A DNA stretch of 64,000 nucleotides, taken from NCBI RefSeq assembly GCF_001870735.1, contig NZ_MORL01000026.1:1-64000 (forward strand), written 5' to 3'. Shown here one piece after another: positions 14,456 to 22,565 of this stretch; position 1 is the stretch's first letter, and each line of letters opens with the position of its first letter. Position numbers and translations under genes: made by a program. The notes beneath the pieces are model-generated. The model did not search any database and was not told where the DNA came from. It worked only from the letters and a program-made list of their open reading frames with translations. Source of the stretch: Arsenicibacter rosenii. Lineage in GTDB: Bacteria; Bacteroidota; Bacteroidia; Cytophagales; Spirosomataceae.

Positions 14456-15367
14456 ATGGATATCAGAACAATCGAAGATTTTTATCAGGAAACCGCACAG
14501 TTGATTCCGGCAGGCATCAATAAGGAGATTGGCCACTTCAATGTGTTTGATACCGCCGACATGATCCGGAAGCTCGAAGGAACCAAACCGACCCCAATGT
14601 CCTACAACCGGCGTGCTTACTACAAAATCAGCCTGATATGCGGCCGTAACCGCGCCGAGTATGCCGATAAGGTAATTGACATCGAAAAAAATGCCCTGTT
14701 GTTTGCCACACCGAAAATCCCGTATACCTACACGCCGCTCGGGGATGAACAGGCAGGGCATTTTTGTTTGTTTACCGATGCCTTTATGGTCCCCGCCAAA
14801 AGCGGTGTTACCCTGGATGAACTACCGATCTATCAGCCCGGCGGCTATCCGGTTTTCCAGTTATCCGACGATGATACGGTCGAAATAAAAGGGATTTTCA
14901 GAAAAATGCACCGCGAAATCGCGTCAGACTATGCGTATAAGTATGACCTGCTGCGGACGTATGTGCTGGAACTGATCCATTACGGCCAGAAACTGCAACC
15001 GGCGACCTCTCTTTACCCGGCTCATACGGCCTCGGCCCGCATCTCGTCGCTCTTCATCGAACTGCTCGAACGCCAGTTCCCGATTGAGTCGACCCAACAG
15101 CAACTGGGTTTGCGGACGGCAAAGGATTATGCCGGACGGCTCTCGGTACACGTCAACCACCTCAACAAGGTACTGAAGGAAAATACCGGCAAAACCACGA
15201 CTGAGCTGATTGGCAACCGCCTCATTCAGGAAGCCAAGATTCTGCTCCGGCAAACCAACTGGACCATCTCTGAAATCAGCTACTGTCTCGGCTTTGAAGA
15301 AGTCGCCCACTTCTCCAACTTTTTCCGTAAACAGACAACCTTATCCCCTATAGCTTTCCGCTCCTGA
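14456..15367 (+). CDS. AraC-family transcriptional regulator
   Basis: A 303-residue regulator. The N-terminal half (residues 1-170) is a cupin-like sensing domain with a Bacteroidota-typical opening FYQETAQLIPAGINKEIGHFNVF. The C-terminal domain carries two helix-turn-helix units: YAGRLSVHVNHLNKVLKENTGK and WTISEISYCLGFEEVAHFSNFF, the second being the AraC signature. The SDR oxidoreductase gene starts 100 bp downstream in the same direction, behind a 21-bp tandem repeat, so this regulator probably activates it. Pairs of this kind are frequent in Spirosomaceae. The effector is not known. Confidence 0.92.
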   Translation: MDIRTIEDFYQETAQLIPAGINKEIGHFNVFDTADMIRKLEGTKPTPMSYNRRAYYKISLICGRNRAEYADKVIDIEKNALLFATPKIPYTYTPLGDEQAGHFCLFTDAFMVPAKSGVTLDELPIYQPGGYPVFQLSDDDTVEIKGIFRKMHREIASDYAYKYDLLRTYVLELIHYGQKLQPATSLYPAHTASARISSLFIELLERQFPIESTQQQLGLRTAKDYAGRLSVHVNHLNKVLKENTGKTTTELIGNRLIQEAKILLRQTNWTISEISYCLGFEEVAHFSNFFRKQTTLSPIAFRS

Positions 15368-15376
15368 TGGGGTAAT

Positions 15377-15440
15377 TTGATTTTTGCAAATAACCGATTG
15401 ATGTTTGCAAACAGCGCGGGACAGTTTTGCTGCAATTTTG
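15377..15440 (+). promoter_or_regulatory. SDR promoter with tandem AraC-type operator
   Basis: Two direct repeats, TTGATTTTTGCAAA (15377-15390) and TTGATGTTTGCAAA (15398-15411), are identical at 13 of 14 positions and offset by 21 bp. A -7-like CAATTTTG (15433-15440) follows 21 bp later and lies about 28 bp before the SDR start at 15468. The geometry matches that of the DoxX and VOC promoters. Confidence 0.6.
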
Positions 15441-15467
15441 TGTCATCACTTTTTAAACGCAAACACA

Positions 15468-16232
15468 ATGACAGCAATAAGCAAAACAGCCCTCGTAACC
15501 GGCGGCAGCCGTGGTTTAGGCAAAGACATGGCCCTGAGTCTGGCCCAAAAAGGAATCGATGTGGTATTGACCTATCACAGCCGCCAGGACGAAGCGCAGG
15601 CCGTGGTTGCCGCTATTCAGGCACTTGGCCGGAAAGCAGCAGCCCTTCAGTTGAATACCGGAGAGGTGGCCACCTTTGCCACCTTCGCCGGTGAACTGAC
15701 CAATACCTTATCAGCCACATTTGACACCAGCCACTTCGACTTCCTGATCAATAACGCCGGTATTGCCGGTTATACGCCGATCGGTCAGGTGACCGAAGCG
15801 GAGTTTGACCAGTTAACCAATGTTCACTACAAAGGCGTTTTCTTCCTGACACAGACCCTGTTACCGATCATGAATGACGGTGGCCGGCTCATTAACATCT
15901 CGTCGGGACTGGCCCGCTTTTCGTATCCGGGATCGTCGGTATACGGCTCGCTGAAAGGGGCGGTTGAGGTACTGACCCGCTACATGGCCAAAGAACTGGG
16001 CCCGCGCCGGATTACGGCCAATGTGGTAGCACCCGGTCCGGTCGCAACCGATTTCGGCGGTGGCCATGTCCGCGACAATGAAGAGTATAACCGTCAGCTC
16101 TCTTCGCTGACAGCGCTTGGCCGCGTAGGCTTGCCGGAAGACATTGGCGGGGTAGTTGCCTTTCTGTGCTCAGAAGAAGCCCGGTGGGTCAATGCCCAGC
16201 GGATTGAAGTAGCCGGTGGAATTTTTATCTAA
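15468..16232 (+). CDS. SDR-family NAD(P)-dependent oxidoreductase
   Basis: A 254-residue classical short-chain dehydrogenase from the ATG at 15468 (MTAISKTALVTGGSRGLGKD); the upstream extension of the frame runs through the operator and is not coding. The cofactor motif TGGSRGLG, the NNAG motif (LINNAGIAGYTP), the catalytic Ser in INISSGLARFSYPGSS and the YGSLKGA (YxxxK) catalytic pair are all present. It ends in a normal FabG-like closing segment RIEVAGGIFI. It would oxidise or reduce an alcohol/ketone using NADP(H), suggested by the Arg in GGSRG; the substrate is unknown. It is the probable target of the AraC regulator upstream. Confidence 0.93.
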   Translation: MTAISKTALVTGGSRGLGKDMALSLAQKGIDVVLTYHSRQDEAQAVVAAIQALGRKAAALQLNTGEVATFATFAGELTNTLSATFDTSHFDFLINNAGIAGYTPIGQVTEAEFDQLTNVHYKGVFFLTQTLLPIMNDGGRLINISSGLARFSYPGSSVYGSLKGAVEVLTRYMAKELGPRRITANVVAPGPVATDFGGGHVRDNEEYNRQLSSLTALGRVGLPEDIGGVVAFLCSEEARWVNAQRIEVAGGIFI

Positions 16233-16269
16233 CAATCCTGCCGGATCGTACAGTGATCCGCCAGACAAT

Positions 16270-16306
16270 AAAACGAAATGGGTCGCCGGGCGACCCATTT
16301 CGTTTT
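16270..16306. terminator. Bidirectional terminator between SDR and Gfo/Idh genes
   Basis: An 18-bp perfect inverted repeat, AAAACGAAATGGGTCGCC (16270-16287) with its complement (16289-16306). It lies between two convergent genes and has A/T ends on both sides, so it can terminate both transcripts. Confidence 0.88.
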
Positions 16307-16310
16307 ACAA

Positions 16311-17729
16311 TTAACCCAGAATCTGCATATTGACCGGATCCCAGCCAACAATTTTCTTCTGGAAGTAGCTCATATTTCCGCACTGAGTCGGGCCGCAGGC
16401 ACGCAGACCAAAGGTGGCATCTTCGATATTCGGCGAATTGGTCCGGATCGAGTTGAAGAAGTTCACAAAGTGCTCATAGCGGTCGCCTTTGTAGTCTTTC
16501 GGCGCAGTATATTTAAACTCTTTCGGGCCTTCCATTTCCGGCCGCGACGGGTACATTTTATTGTACTGTGCCAGGAACAGCTCTTTCTGGTCTTTCGGGA
16601 AGTTGTCGATCGACATGCCCGGTGCTTTCGGGAATTTGTTCCGGCGAACCGTTACCGTATCCCAACCCAGCGACAGGTCACCTTCGGTACCGACCAGACG
16701 CACCAGATAGCCGCCGCCCCCGCCGTCCACGAAATTGGCGCGGGTGGTCAGGTTGAACTCAGGGTGTACGTCTGTTTTCGGATAGTCATAAATACTCAGT
16801 TGAATATCAGGCACATCGCGACCATCTTTCCAGTACCGGATCCCCCCGCTCGAATACACGCGGTTAGGTCCTTTCGAGCCGGTAATGGTATGCAGAGTGG
16901 TCAGCAGGTGCACATAGAGGTCACCGGCGATACCCGTGCCATAATCCTGATAATTCCGCCAGCGGAAAAACCGGAGCGGATCCCACGGACGTTTCGGCGC
17001 ACTGCCCAGATAGGTGTCCCAGTCTACGGTTTGCGGCGAGGCATCCGGTGGCACTGAATATTGCCAGGCCCCCATCGCGCTGTGCCGGTCATACTGCGCC
17101 TCGGCAAACACGATTTCACCGATCTCACCGGCTTTCAGCAGCTCCTGCGCCTTCGACACCAGAATCGAGCTGGCAAACTGACTGCCTACCTGAAACACCT
17201 TACCCGTTTCTTTTGAAACTTTAATCAGCGTATGTCCGTCGGCCACTTTCTGCACCATTGGCTTTTCGCAGTATACGTGCTTGCCTTTGCGCATGGCATC
17301 CGACGAAATTTTCTCGTGCCAGTGATCCGTTGTCGCGTTGATCACCGCATCAATATCTTTCCGTTCAATGATTTCGCGGTAATCACGGGTCGTCATGATC
17401 TGATCGCCCCACAGTTCCTTCGCGCGGCGCAGACGACCGTCGTAGAGGTCGCAGGCGGCCACCATTTCAACACCATCGACCATCAGGGCTGTCTGGGTAT
17501 CACCGATGCCCATGCCGCCCGTACCGATCAACGCAATCCGGACTTTTTCATTGGCAGCCGTACTCGCATGGCTTTTCACCAGATTCAGGTACTGAGGCGC
17601 CCCTACTTCGGCAGCTTTCGCTGTTTCGGCCAGCGCGGCCGGTGCAGTTGTGGCTGCGGCACCCGCAACGCCCAGCGTTTTGAGGAACGACCGGCGGGAA
17701 TTGGTTGTATTCGATTTCTGTTTACGCAT
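16311..17729 (-). CDS. Gfo/Idh/MocA-family oxidoreductase with Tat-type signal
   Basis: A 472-residue exported dehydrogenase. The N-terminus carries a twin-arginine signal (SRRSFLKTLGVAGAAA, about residues 12-27). The Rossmann domain follows with VRIALIGTGGMGIGD, then the family motif KHVYCEKPM (EKP) and a C-terminal alpha/beta domain. The Bacteroidota 'GH109/Gfo-like' subgroup acts on sugars or sugar derivatives using tightly bound NAD. Its neighbour 150 bp downstream is a DUF1080 protein, a family with 3-keto-glycoside hydrolase activity. A pathway in which a glycoside is oxidised at C3 and then cleaved is therefore plausible, and both proteins are exported. The substrate is unknown. Confidence 0.92.
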   Translation of the reverse strand: MRKQKSNTTNSRRSFLKTLGVAGAAATTAPAALAETAKAAEVGAPQYLNLVKSHASTAANEKVRIALIGTGGMGIGDTQTALMVDGVEMVAACDLYDGRLRRAKELWGDQIMTTRDYREIIERKDIDAVINATTDHWHEKISSDAMRKGKHVYCEKPMVQKVADGHTLIKVSKETGKVFQVGSQFASSILVSKAQELLKAGEIGEIVFAEAQYDRHSAMGAWQYSVPPDASPQTVDWDTYLGSAPKRPWDPLRFFRWRNYQDYGTGIAGDLYVHLLTTLHTITGSKGPNRVYSSGGIRYWKDGRDVPDIQLSIYDYPKTDVHPEFNLTTRANFVDGGGGGYLVRLVGTEGDLSLGWDTVTVRRNKFPKAPGMSIDNFPKDQKELFLAQYNKMYPSRPEMEGPKEFKYTAPKDYKGDRYEHFVNFFNSIRTNSPNIEDATFGLRACGPTQCGNMSYFQKKIVGWDPVNMQILG

Positions 17730-17882
17730 GTATTAAGGCAGGAGGTAATTAGTAGATAACTCGTCTAACTGTGTAATACGTCAGCAATCTAATAAAATAC
17801 TAGCTTCAGCCGAAAAAAACTGCGTTTATATGGCAGATTCAGGCTTTATCCATCATTTATACCCCTGTGACGTATACGCTGT

Positions 17883-18674
17883 TTACTTTGAAAAATCGGT
17901 ATTGGCCGCCTTCAGATCAAGGGGTTTGATCCAGATATTGCGGTACAGCACATCGTGCCCCTCAGCCTGTAGTTTCAGCCCGCCGGGAGTGTCAGTAATC
18001 CCCTTGCCTCCGTCATTACCGCCGTCAATTCCTGAGTTAGGCCCACCCCATACCTGACTGATGGGCTGGTTTTTATGGACCTTTTTGCCGTTGAAATACA
18101 TCGTCACCTGTGCGTTTTCGACCCGCTTGCCATCTTTAAACCGGGCGGCGCGGAACACAATATCGTAGGCATTCCACTTGCCGACGCCATTGTAGGCATA
18201 ATACGGCGACGGCGTTTCGTTGATCACCGCTCCCAGGCCGTGCGAGGTGGTATCGCCGTCGAGCACCTGAATTTCGTAGCGGTTCTGGAGATAGACCCCG
18301 CTGTTCCCGCCGGGTTTGCTGATGTAGAATTCAATGTGCAGCCGGAAATCGCGGAAGGCTTCCTTCGTCACGATGTCGGCTGCACCGTATTTTCCGCCCG
18401 CAGCCGCCGGGTCGTTGGTATTCATCACCGTCCCGGCACCCGCAGGGTCTTTTTCAATTTTCCATTTGATGGGCAACGACGCCGCCAGCCGGGGGCCCTC
18501 CCAGTACGTCCATTTTTCGTCCAGCATCCTGCGGCTGCCGTCAAATAAGACCTCAGCATCTTTAGGCGCTTTCGCTCCGACACCGATCTGTGCCTGCACC
18601 GATAAACTGAATCCGGCCGATACCAGCGCAAGGGCCAGGCCCCGCCATACGCGTTGAGTTGTGTGTTCCATCAT
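17883..18674 (-). CDS. Exported DUF1080 (3-keto-disaccharide hydrolase-like) protein
   Basis: A 263-residue exported protein. A signal peptide ends SVQAQ (about residue 29), followed by a concanavalin-like beta-sandwich of the DUF1080 family: EVLFDGSRRMLDEKWTYWEG, FRDFRLHIEFYISKPGGNSGVYLQ (shortened here as FRLHIEFYISKPGGNSGVYL), NRYEIQVLDGD and the closing HDVLYRNIWIKPL. The run GGNSGVYLQNRYEIQVLD is the family core. Members hydrolyse 3-keto-disaccharides produced by Gfo/Idh/MocA-type oxidation. It follows the oxidoreductase gene by 150 bp on the same strand and is probably in one operon with it. Substrate inferred, not shown. Confidence 0.9.
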   Translation of the reverse strand: MMEHTTQRVWRGLALALVSAGFSLSVQAQIGVGAKAPKDAEVLFDGSRRMLDEKWTYWEGPRLAASLPIKWKIEKDPAGAGTVMNTNDPAAAGGKYGAADIVTKEAFRDFRLHIEFYISKPGGNSGVYLQNRYEIQVLDGDTTSHGLGAVINETPSPYYAYNGVGKWNAYDIVFRAARFKDGKRVENAQVTMYFNGKKVHKNQPISQVWGGPNSGIDGGNDGGKGITDTPGGLKLQAEGHDVLYRNIWIKPLDLKAANTDFSK

Positions 18675-18694
18675 GGTTAGTTTTCCCTAAAAGC

Positions 18695-19837
18695 TCACTC
18701 GCCGGTCAAATCTAACCCTTCTGACTCGCGGATTTCGACCCGCTTGCCCATCTTTTTCTGAATAATCTTAAAGTGGTGTTCGTCTTCCGGACAAATCAGG
18801 GTAATAGCATCGCCTTCGGCACCGGCCCGGCCCGTCCGGCCAATGCGGTGTACATAATCTTTCGGCGAACGCGGCAGCTCGTAGTTGATCACAAACGGAA
18901 GCTCCTGAATATCAATCCCCCGCGACAATAAATCGGTCGATACCAGCACCGTAGCCTTCCCGTCTTTGAACTGTTGCAGCGCCTCCAGCCGTGTGGTCTG
19001 CGCCTTATCGCCATGGATGCCAATGGCCTTAATGCCATTCTTATTCAGCTTACCCACCACGTTATCGGCCGTGCGCGTCGACGAGACAAATACCAATACC
19101 TGGCTCATATTCTGCGACTTAATCAGGTACCGCAGAAACGGTCCTTTGCGCTCCGGCGCAATCCGGTAAGCCACCTGCCGGATGGTTTCCAGATCAGGGG
19201 CGGTTTCGGTTACGTCGATCCGAAGCGGGCTTTTCAGGATATTCGCCTGTATTTTATCGACTGCATCGCCCAGCGTTGCCGAGAAGAGCAGGGTCTGGCG
19301 TTTGGTCGGCAACAGCTCAAAAATCTGCTGCATTTCTTCTTCGAAACCCAGATTCAGCATCTTATCGGCTTCGTCCAGCACCAGCATCTCTATCGCCGAT
19401 AAGCGCAGGGCGTTTGAGGATACCAGATCCAGCAAACGGCCGGGCGTGGCCACCACAATTTCTGTATTTTGCAGCGCAATCATCTGCGGATTAATCGACA
19501 CACCTCCGTATACGGCCAGCGTCTTCACTTTCCGTGGCAGACCGGCGCTGAACGTCTGAAACACCTCCGCAACCTGCACCGCCAGTTCGCGGGTCGGCAC
19601 GAGTACAAGGGCCTTGACAAACCGGTTCCGGCCGATGCGTTCGCCCTGAAAATATTCCAGAATGGGCAACACGAAGCTGGCCGTTTTGCCGGAGCCTGTC
19701 TGCGCAATGCCTAAAATGTCCCTGCCCCGCAAAATGGCCGGAATCGCCTGTTCCTGAATCGGATACGGATTCGCATACTGTTGTCCCTCAACGGCCTTCA
19801 GCAACGGCCGGGATAAACCAAGTGATGAAAATGACAT
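18695..19837 (-). CDS. DEAD-box RNA helicase
   Basis: A 380-residue helicase from the ATG at 19837 (MSFSSLGLSRPLLKAVEG). All core motifs are visible: Q motif (YPIQEQAIPAIL), Walker A AQTGSGKT, PTRELA, TPGRLLD, Walker B DEAD (VLDEADKML), SATL, and the C-terminal lobe with VLVSTDLLSRGIDI and HRIGRTGRAG. It is a short member of the RhlE-like branch without a long basic tail, ending 20 or so residues after the helicase core. Such proteins remodel rRNA or mRNA, often at low temperature. A second DEAD-box gene lies upstream with 87 bp between them. Confidence 0.94.
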   Translation of the reverse strand: MSFSSLGLSRPLLKAVEGQQYANPYPIQEQAIPAILRGRDILGIAQTGSGKTASFVLPILEYFQGERIGRNRFVKALVLVPTRELAVQVAEVFQTFSAGLPRKVKTLAVYGGVSINPQMIALQNTEIVVATPGRLLDLVSSNALRLSAIEMLVLDEADKMLNLGFEEEMQQIFELLPTKRQTLLFSATLGDAVDKIQANILKSPLRIDVTETAPDLETIRQVAYRIAPERKGPFLRYLIKSQNMSQVLVFVSSTRTADNVVGKLNKNGIKAIGIHGDKAQTTRLEALQQFKDGKATVLVSTDLLSRGIDIQELPFVINYELPRSPKDYVHRIGRTGRAGAEGDAITLICPEDEHHFKIIQKKMGKRVEIRESEGLDLTGE

Positions 19838-19924
19838 AGGTAAAAGAGCAACCGCCTGACTACCGGTCCGTGACAAGTGACCCATAGTCAGGCAGTTTGT
19901 TAATCAGCCCGTTGGCTGCGGTAA

Positions 19925-21256
19925 TTAATTATTCGGTCTGGTTTTACGAATGGGCCGGCCATACTTTTTCATCATTTCTTCGGCATGGTTCCGGCGTACG
20001 TTTACCTTTTTATTTTTGGCAATTTTTTCGTGAAAAGCCCCGCCCCCGTCTTCGGGTCGTGCTACTTTCAGCTTCGGCATTTTCATCTGCACCTTTTCCA
20101 TCTCGCCCGGCAGGAGCACGTCCGAAATGTCCAGGTCGTCGGGCAGCGGCGTGATCGGAATCTGGTAGTTCATCAGGGCTTCAATAGCGGCCTGCTCTTC
20201 TTCTTCGCGCGCCGTGATCAGGCTGATGGCGATCCCCTTCCGGTCGGCACGGCCTGTCCGGCCAATGCGGTGGATATAGCTTTCGGGCTGTTCGGGCAAG
20301 TCGAAGTTGATCACATGCGTCACCTCCGCCACGTCAATCCCCCGTGCGATTACATCCGTCGCGATCAGCACCCGATACGTACCTTCGTGAAACTGGCGGA
20401 CACTGGCAAACCGGTGCTGCTGGGCCTTGTTGGAGTGAATAACCCCCACCCGCTCCGGATACAGCGCCGACAGCCGGTCATAGAGCTGATCGGCCAGTTG
20501 CTTAGTCGAGACGAAGACCAGCACTTTGGTCATTTCGTCGTAGGTTTTCAGCAGCCATTGCAACAGATTGATTTTGGTATTGAAGTTAGGCACTTCGTAG
20601 CCGGTCTGCGCAATATTGTCGAGTGGCGTACCGGCCGGCGCAGCTTCCACCCGGACCGGGTTCGCAAAGTAGGTGTCGAGCAGCGCTTCTACCTCACTGG
20701 TCAGCGTCGCCGAAAACAGCAGGTTCTGGCGTTTGGCGGGCATAAGGTCAAACAGACGGGTAATCTGCGGCCGGAAGCCCAGGTTCAGCATTTCGTCGAC
20801 CTCGTCGATCACAACCCGCTTCAGGGCTTTCAGTTTAAGGGAACCGTTCAGGGCCAGGTCAAACAAGCGGCCGGGCGTCCCGACCACTACATCGGCACCG
20901 GCCTGTAATTCAGCCTGCTGCGGTTTCATATTCACGCCGCCATATACCCCGACTGCCGTCAGGTTCATGTAGGTACTGAGTTTTTGGATGGATTCGACCA
21001 CCTGCGTCACCAGTTCGCGCGTGGGCACCAGAATCAGCATTTGGGGCAGGCGGTCTTTCGAAAACTGATGCAGGCGCAGCATCGGTAAGAGGTACGCAAA
21101 GGTTTTGCCGGTACCGGTCTGCGCGATGCCACATACGTCCCGCCCCGACATCACGACCGAAAACACGTTCCGCTGAATGGTGGTGGGGGTTGTATAGCCC
21201 AGGTCATTCAGGGCGTTGAGCAGGGGTTTATTAAGATTTAACTCCTCGAAGGTCAT
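19925..21256 (-). CDS. DEAD-box-family RNA helicase with DEVD Walker B
   Basis: A 443-residue helicase from the ATG at 21256 (MTFEELNLNKPLLNALND). Motifs: Q motif (PTTIQRNVF), AQTGTGKT, PTRELV, TPGRLFD, Walker B DEVD instead of DEAD (VIDEVDEML), SATL, VLIATDVIARGIDV and HRIGRTGRAD. DEVD preserves both acidic residues and should remain active. The C-terminal tail (about 60 residues) is basic and ends KKYGRPIRKTRPNN, a likely RNA-binding extension. It neighbours a second DEAD-box gene and, upstream, a PIN toxin-antitoxin pair, so the stretch 18.7-22.0 kb is rich in RNA-acting proteins. Confidence 0.93.
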   Translation of the reverse strand: MTFEELNLNKPLLNALNDLGYTTPTTIQRNVFSVVMSGRDVCGIAQTGTGKTFAYLLPMLRLHQFSKDRLPQMLILVPTRELVTQVVESIQKLSTYMNLTAVGVYGGVNMKPQQAELQAGADVVVGTPGRLFDLALNGSLKLKALKRVVIDEVDEMLNLGFRPQITRLFDLMPAKRQNLLFSATLTSEVEALLDTYFANPVRVEAAPAGTPLDNIAQTGYEVPNFNTKINLLQWLLKTYDEMTKVLVFVSTKQLADQLYDRLSALYPERVGVIHSNKAQQHRFASVRQFHEGTYRVLIATDVIARGIDVAEVTHVINFDLPEQPESYIHRIGRTGRADRKGIAISLITAREEEEQAAIEALMNYQIPITPLPDDLDISDVLLPGEMEKVQMKMPKLKVARPEDGGGAFHEKIAKNKKVNVRRNHAEEMMKKYGRPIRKTRPNN

Positions 21257-21349
21257 GTTCGTAAGCAATTGAGCCTGCAAAGGTAACCTTTTTTTATAGA
21301 GGAAAATTCGGCACAACAGATTACAGACTGACTAATAGGGAATTAAGTT

Positions 21350-21778
21350 CTAACCGGCAGTATTTTTACGGAAATCAAAAAGTTCTAAAAATTCTGTAAG
21401 CCCGATAATAGTAACGTGTGGAAAATCAATCGGCTTCAAAACATTGAAGTGATTATCATTGGTAACCACATAATCTACTCCACCGGCTATTGCCACATCT
21501 ACAAATTTATTATCATCGGCATCCTGCTCAATCAACTGCCATTTGTAATAAGCTTCCTGAAATGAAACATTTGGCGCCACCATTAAAATAGTCAGCACAA
21601 GTCTGGCAGTTGATGCAGAGTATATGTCGGTCAGCTTTTCTTCATATTCTGTCAGAATTTCATTGCTGACATACCATTCAAACTTTTCTTCCTCAAATAG
21701 CTCATATAGCCTATACCAGACACTTTTCGGGGATATAGATGCCAGTAAACAGTTTGTATCAATAACAGCTTTAAGCAT
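21350..21778 (-). CDS. PIN-domain toxin (type II toxin-antitoxin)
   Basis: A 142-residue PIN-domain ribonuclease of the 'putative toxin-antitoxin system toxin component, PIN family'. The four acidic positions expected for metal binding are visible: Asp7 in VIDTNCLLASI, Glu44 in ILTEYEEKL, Asp88-89 in QDADDNKFVDVA and Asp108 in VVTNDNHF. The start codon overlaps the stop of the upstream antitoxin gene by one base (TGATG), the usual translational coupling for such pairs. It would cleave RNA when free of antitoxin. The RNA target is unknown. Confidence 0.88.
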   Translation of the reverse strand: MLKAVIDTNCLLASISPKSVWYRLYELFEEEKFEWYVSNEILTEYEEKLTDIYSASTARLVLTILMVAPNVSFQEAYYKWQLIEQDADDNKFVDVAIAGGVDYVVTNDNHFNVLKPIDFPHVTIIGLTEFLELFDFRKNTAG

Positions 21779-21990
21779 CAGGAGTCCACATTCAGCATTG
21801 CATCAAAGTCATCCCGGGTAAATTGCTTCTGTTCAACTACCTTTTCAACTTCTTTGTGCAAAAGTGATGAATAGTGTTTGACCAGAACACGCTTTAGTTC
21901 CAATACCTGATCATCCGTCATGCCCTTATCAAACATTCTCAGCAAACTGATTTGCAGCGAATTAAGTCCTCCCTGTGCTACCTGTCCCAT
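21778..21990 (-). CDS. Antitoxin partner of the PIN toxin
   Basis: A 70-residue mostly helical protein that precedes and overlaps the PIN toxin gene by one base. The C-terminal part is charged (HKEVEKVVEQKQFTRDDFDAMLN), as in antitoxins that wrap around their toxin. The N-terminal part MGQVAQGGLNSLQISLLRMF is less typical and no DNA-binding fold is obvious. Its role is inferred from position, overlap and size; similar small proteins are found in front of PIN genes in Bacteroidota. Confidence 0.75.
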   Translation of the reverse strand: MGQVAQGGLNSLQISLLRMFDKGMTDDQVLELKRVLVKHYSSLLHKEVEKVVEQKQFTRDDFDAMLNVDS

Positions 21991-22129
21991 TCTCTTAATT
22001 AACTATACTGTTCAAGAAACAACCACGCAGCCCGTTCAGTTGCCGCAGCGACAGCATAACGGGGCGGGTAATCATTCCTTAAAGATAACGATTTTGCTGT
22101 ACTCCGGAAACAAAGCGACCGGCCTGTCG

Positions 22130-22444
22130 TTACGGTTTTTCCTTCCGCAACGAATCCTTTTTGGCGGTCCCGATCGGAATCGCGACACCAAAACCGCGCG
22201 GATCACTCAGCGGCTCGATCCGGATACCGCGTTTTCCTTTTCGTTTCCGGCGGACGGGGCGTTCCGGCTGCGTCCGGGTCGATGACTGCAACATCGTACC
22301 GGGAGCCGAAATCGGGGAATCAATGCCAGGGGTCATAATCGGCGGATTGGCCGGCGCCGGAGCGGGGCGCGCCGTATCCCGCTGCCCGTAACAAATAAAT
22401 GAGGCACTTGCCAACCAAATCGAAATCACTACCGCACGTCGCAT
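22130..22444 (-). CDS. Small exported proline/arginine-rich protein, unknown
   Basis: A 104-residue protein with a signal peptide ending FICYGQ (about residue 21), followed by a proline-rich stretch (ARPAPAPANPPIMTPG), a strongly basic centre (RPVRRKRKGKRGIRIE) and a polar end. No family is recognised. Low-complexity composition makes the coding status less certain than usual, but the signal peptide is convincing, and a terminator for the upstream gene separates it from the beta-helix protein. The 140 bp between its stop and the antitoxin gene show nothing recognisable. Confidence 0.55.
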   Translation of the reverse strand: MRRAVVISIWLASASFICYGQRDTARPAPAPANPPIMTPGIDSPISAPGTMLQSSTRTQPERPVRRKRKGKRGIRIEPLSDPRGFGVAIPIGTAKKDSLRKEKP

Positions 22445-22516
22445 ACCACATCAGTTAGTTGGGTGGAACTTCACGTACCTAACACCCGCCAGCGGCCTAC
22501 TGTTTGGTCAATAAAT

Positions 22517-22548
22517 AAAAAAGGGCTGCGCACGCACAGCCCTTTTTT
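22517..22548 (-). terminator. Rho-independent terminator of the beta-helix gene
   Basis: Perfect 12-bp arms AAAAAAGGGCTG (22517-22528) and CAGCCCTTTTTT (22537-22548), just downstream of the minus-strand gene that ends at 22566. The T run on the minus strand makes it a classical terminator. Confidence 0.9.
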
Positions 22549-22565
22549 ATCCTACCGGCAACCGC

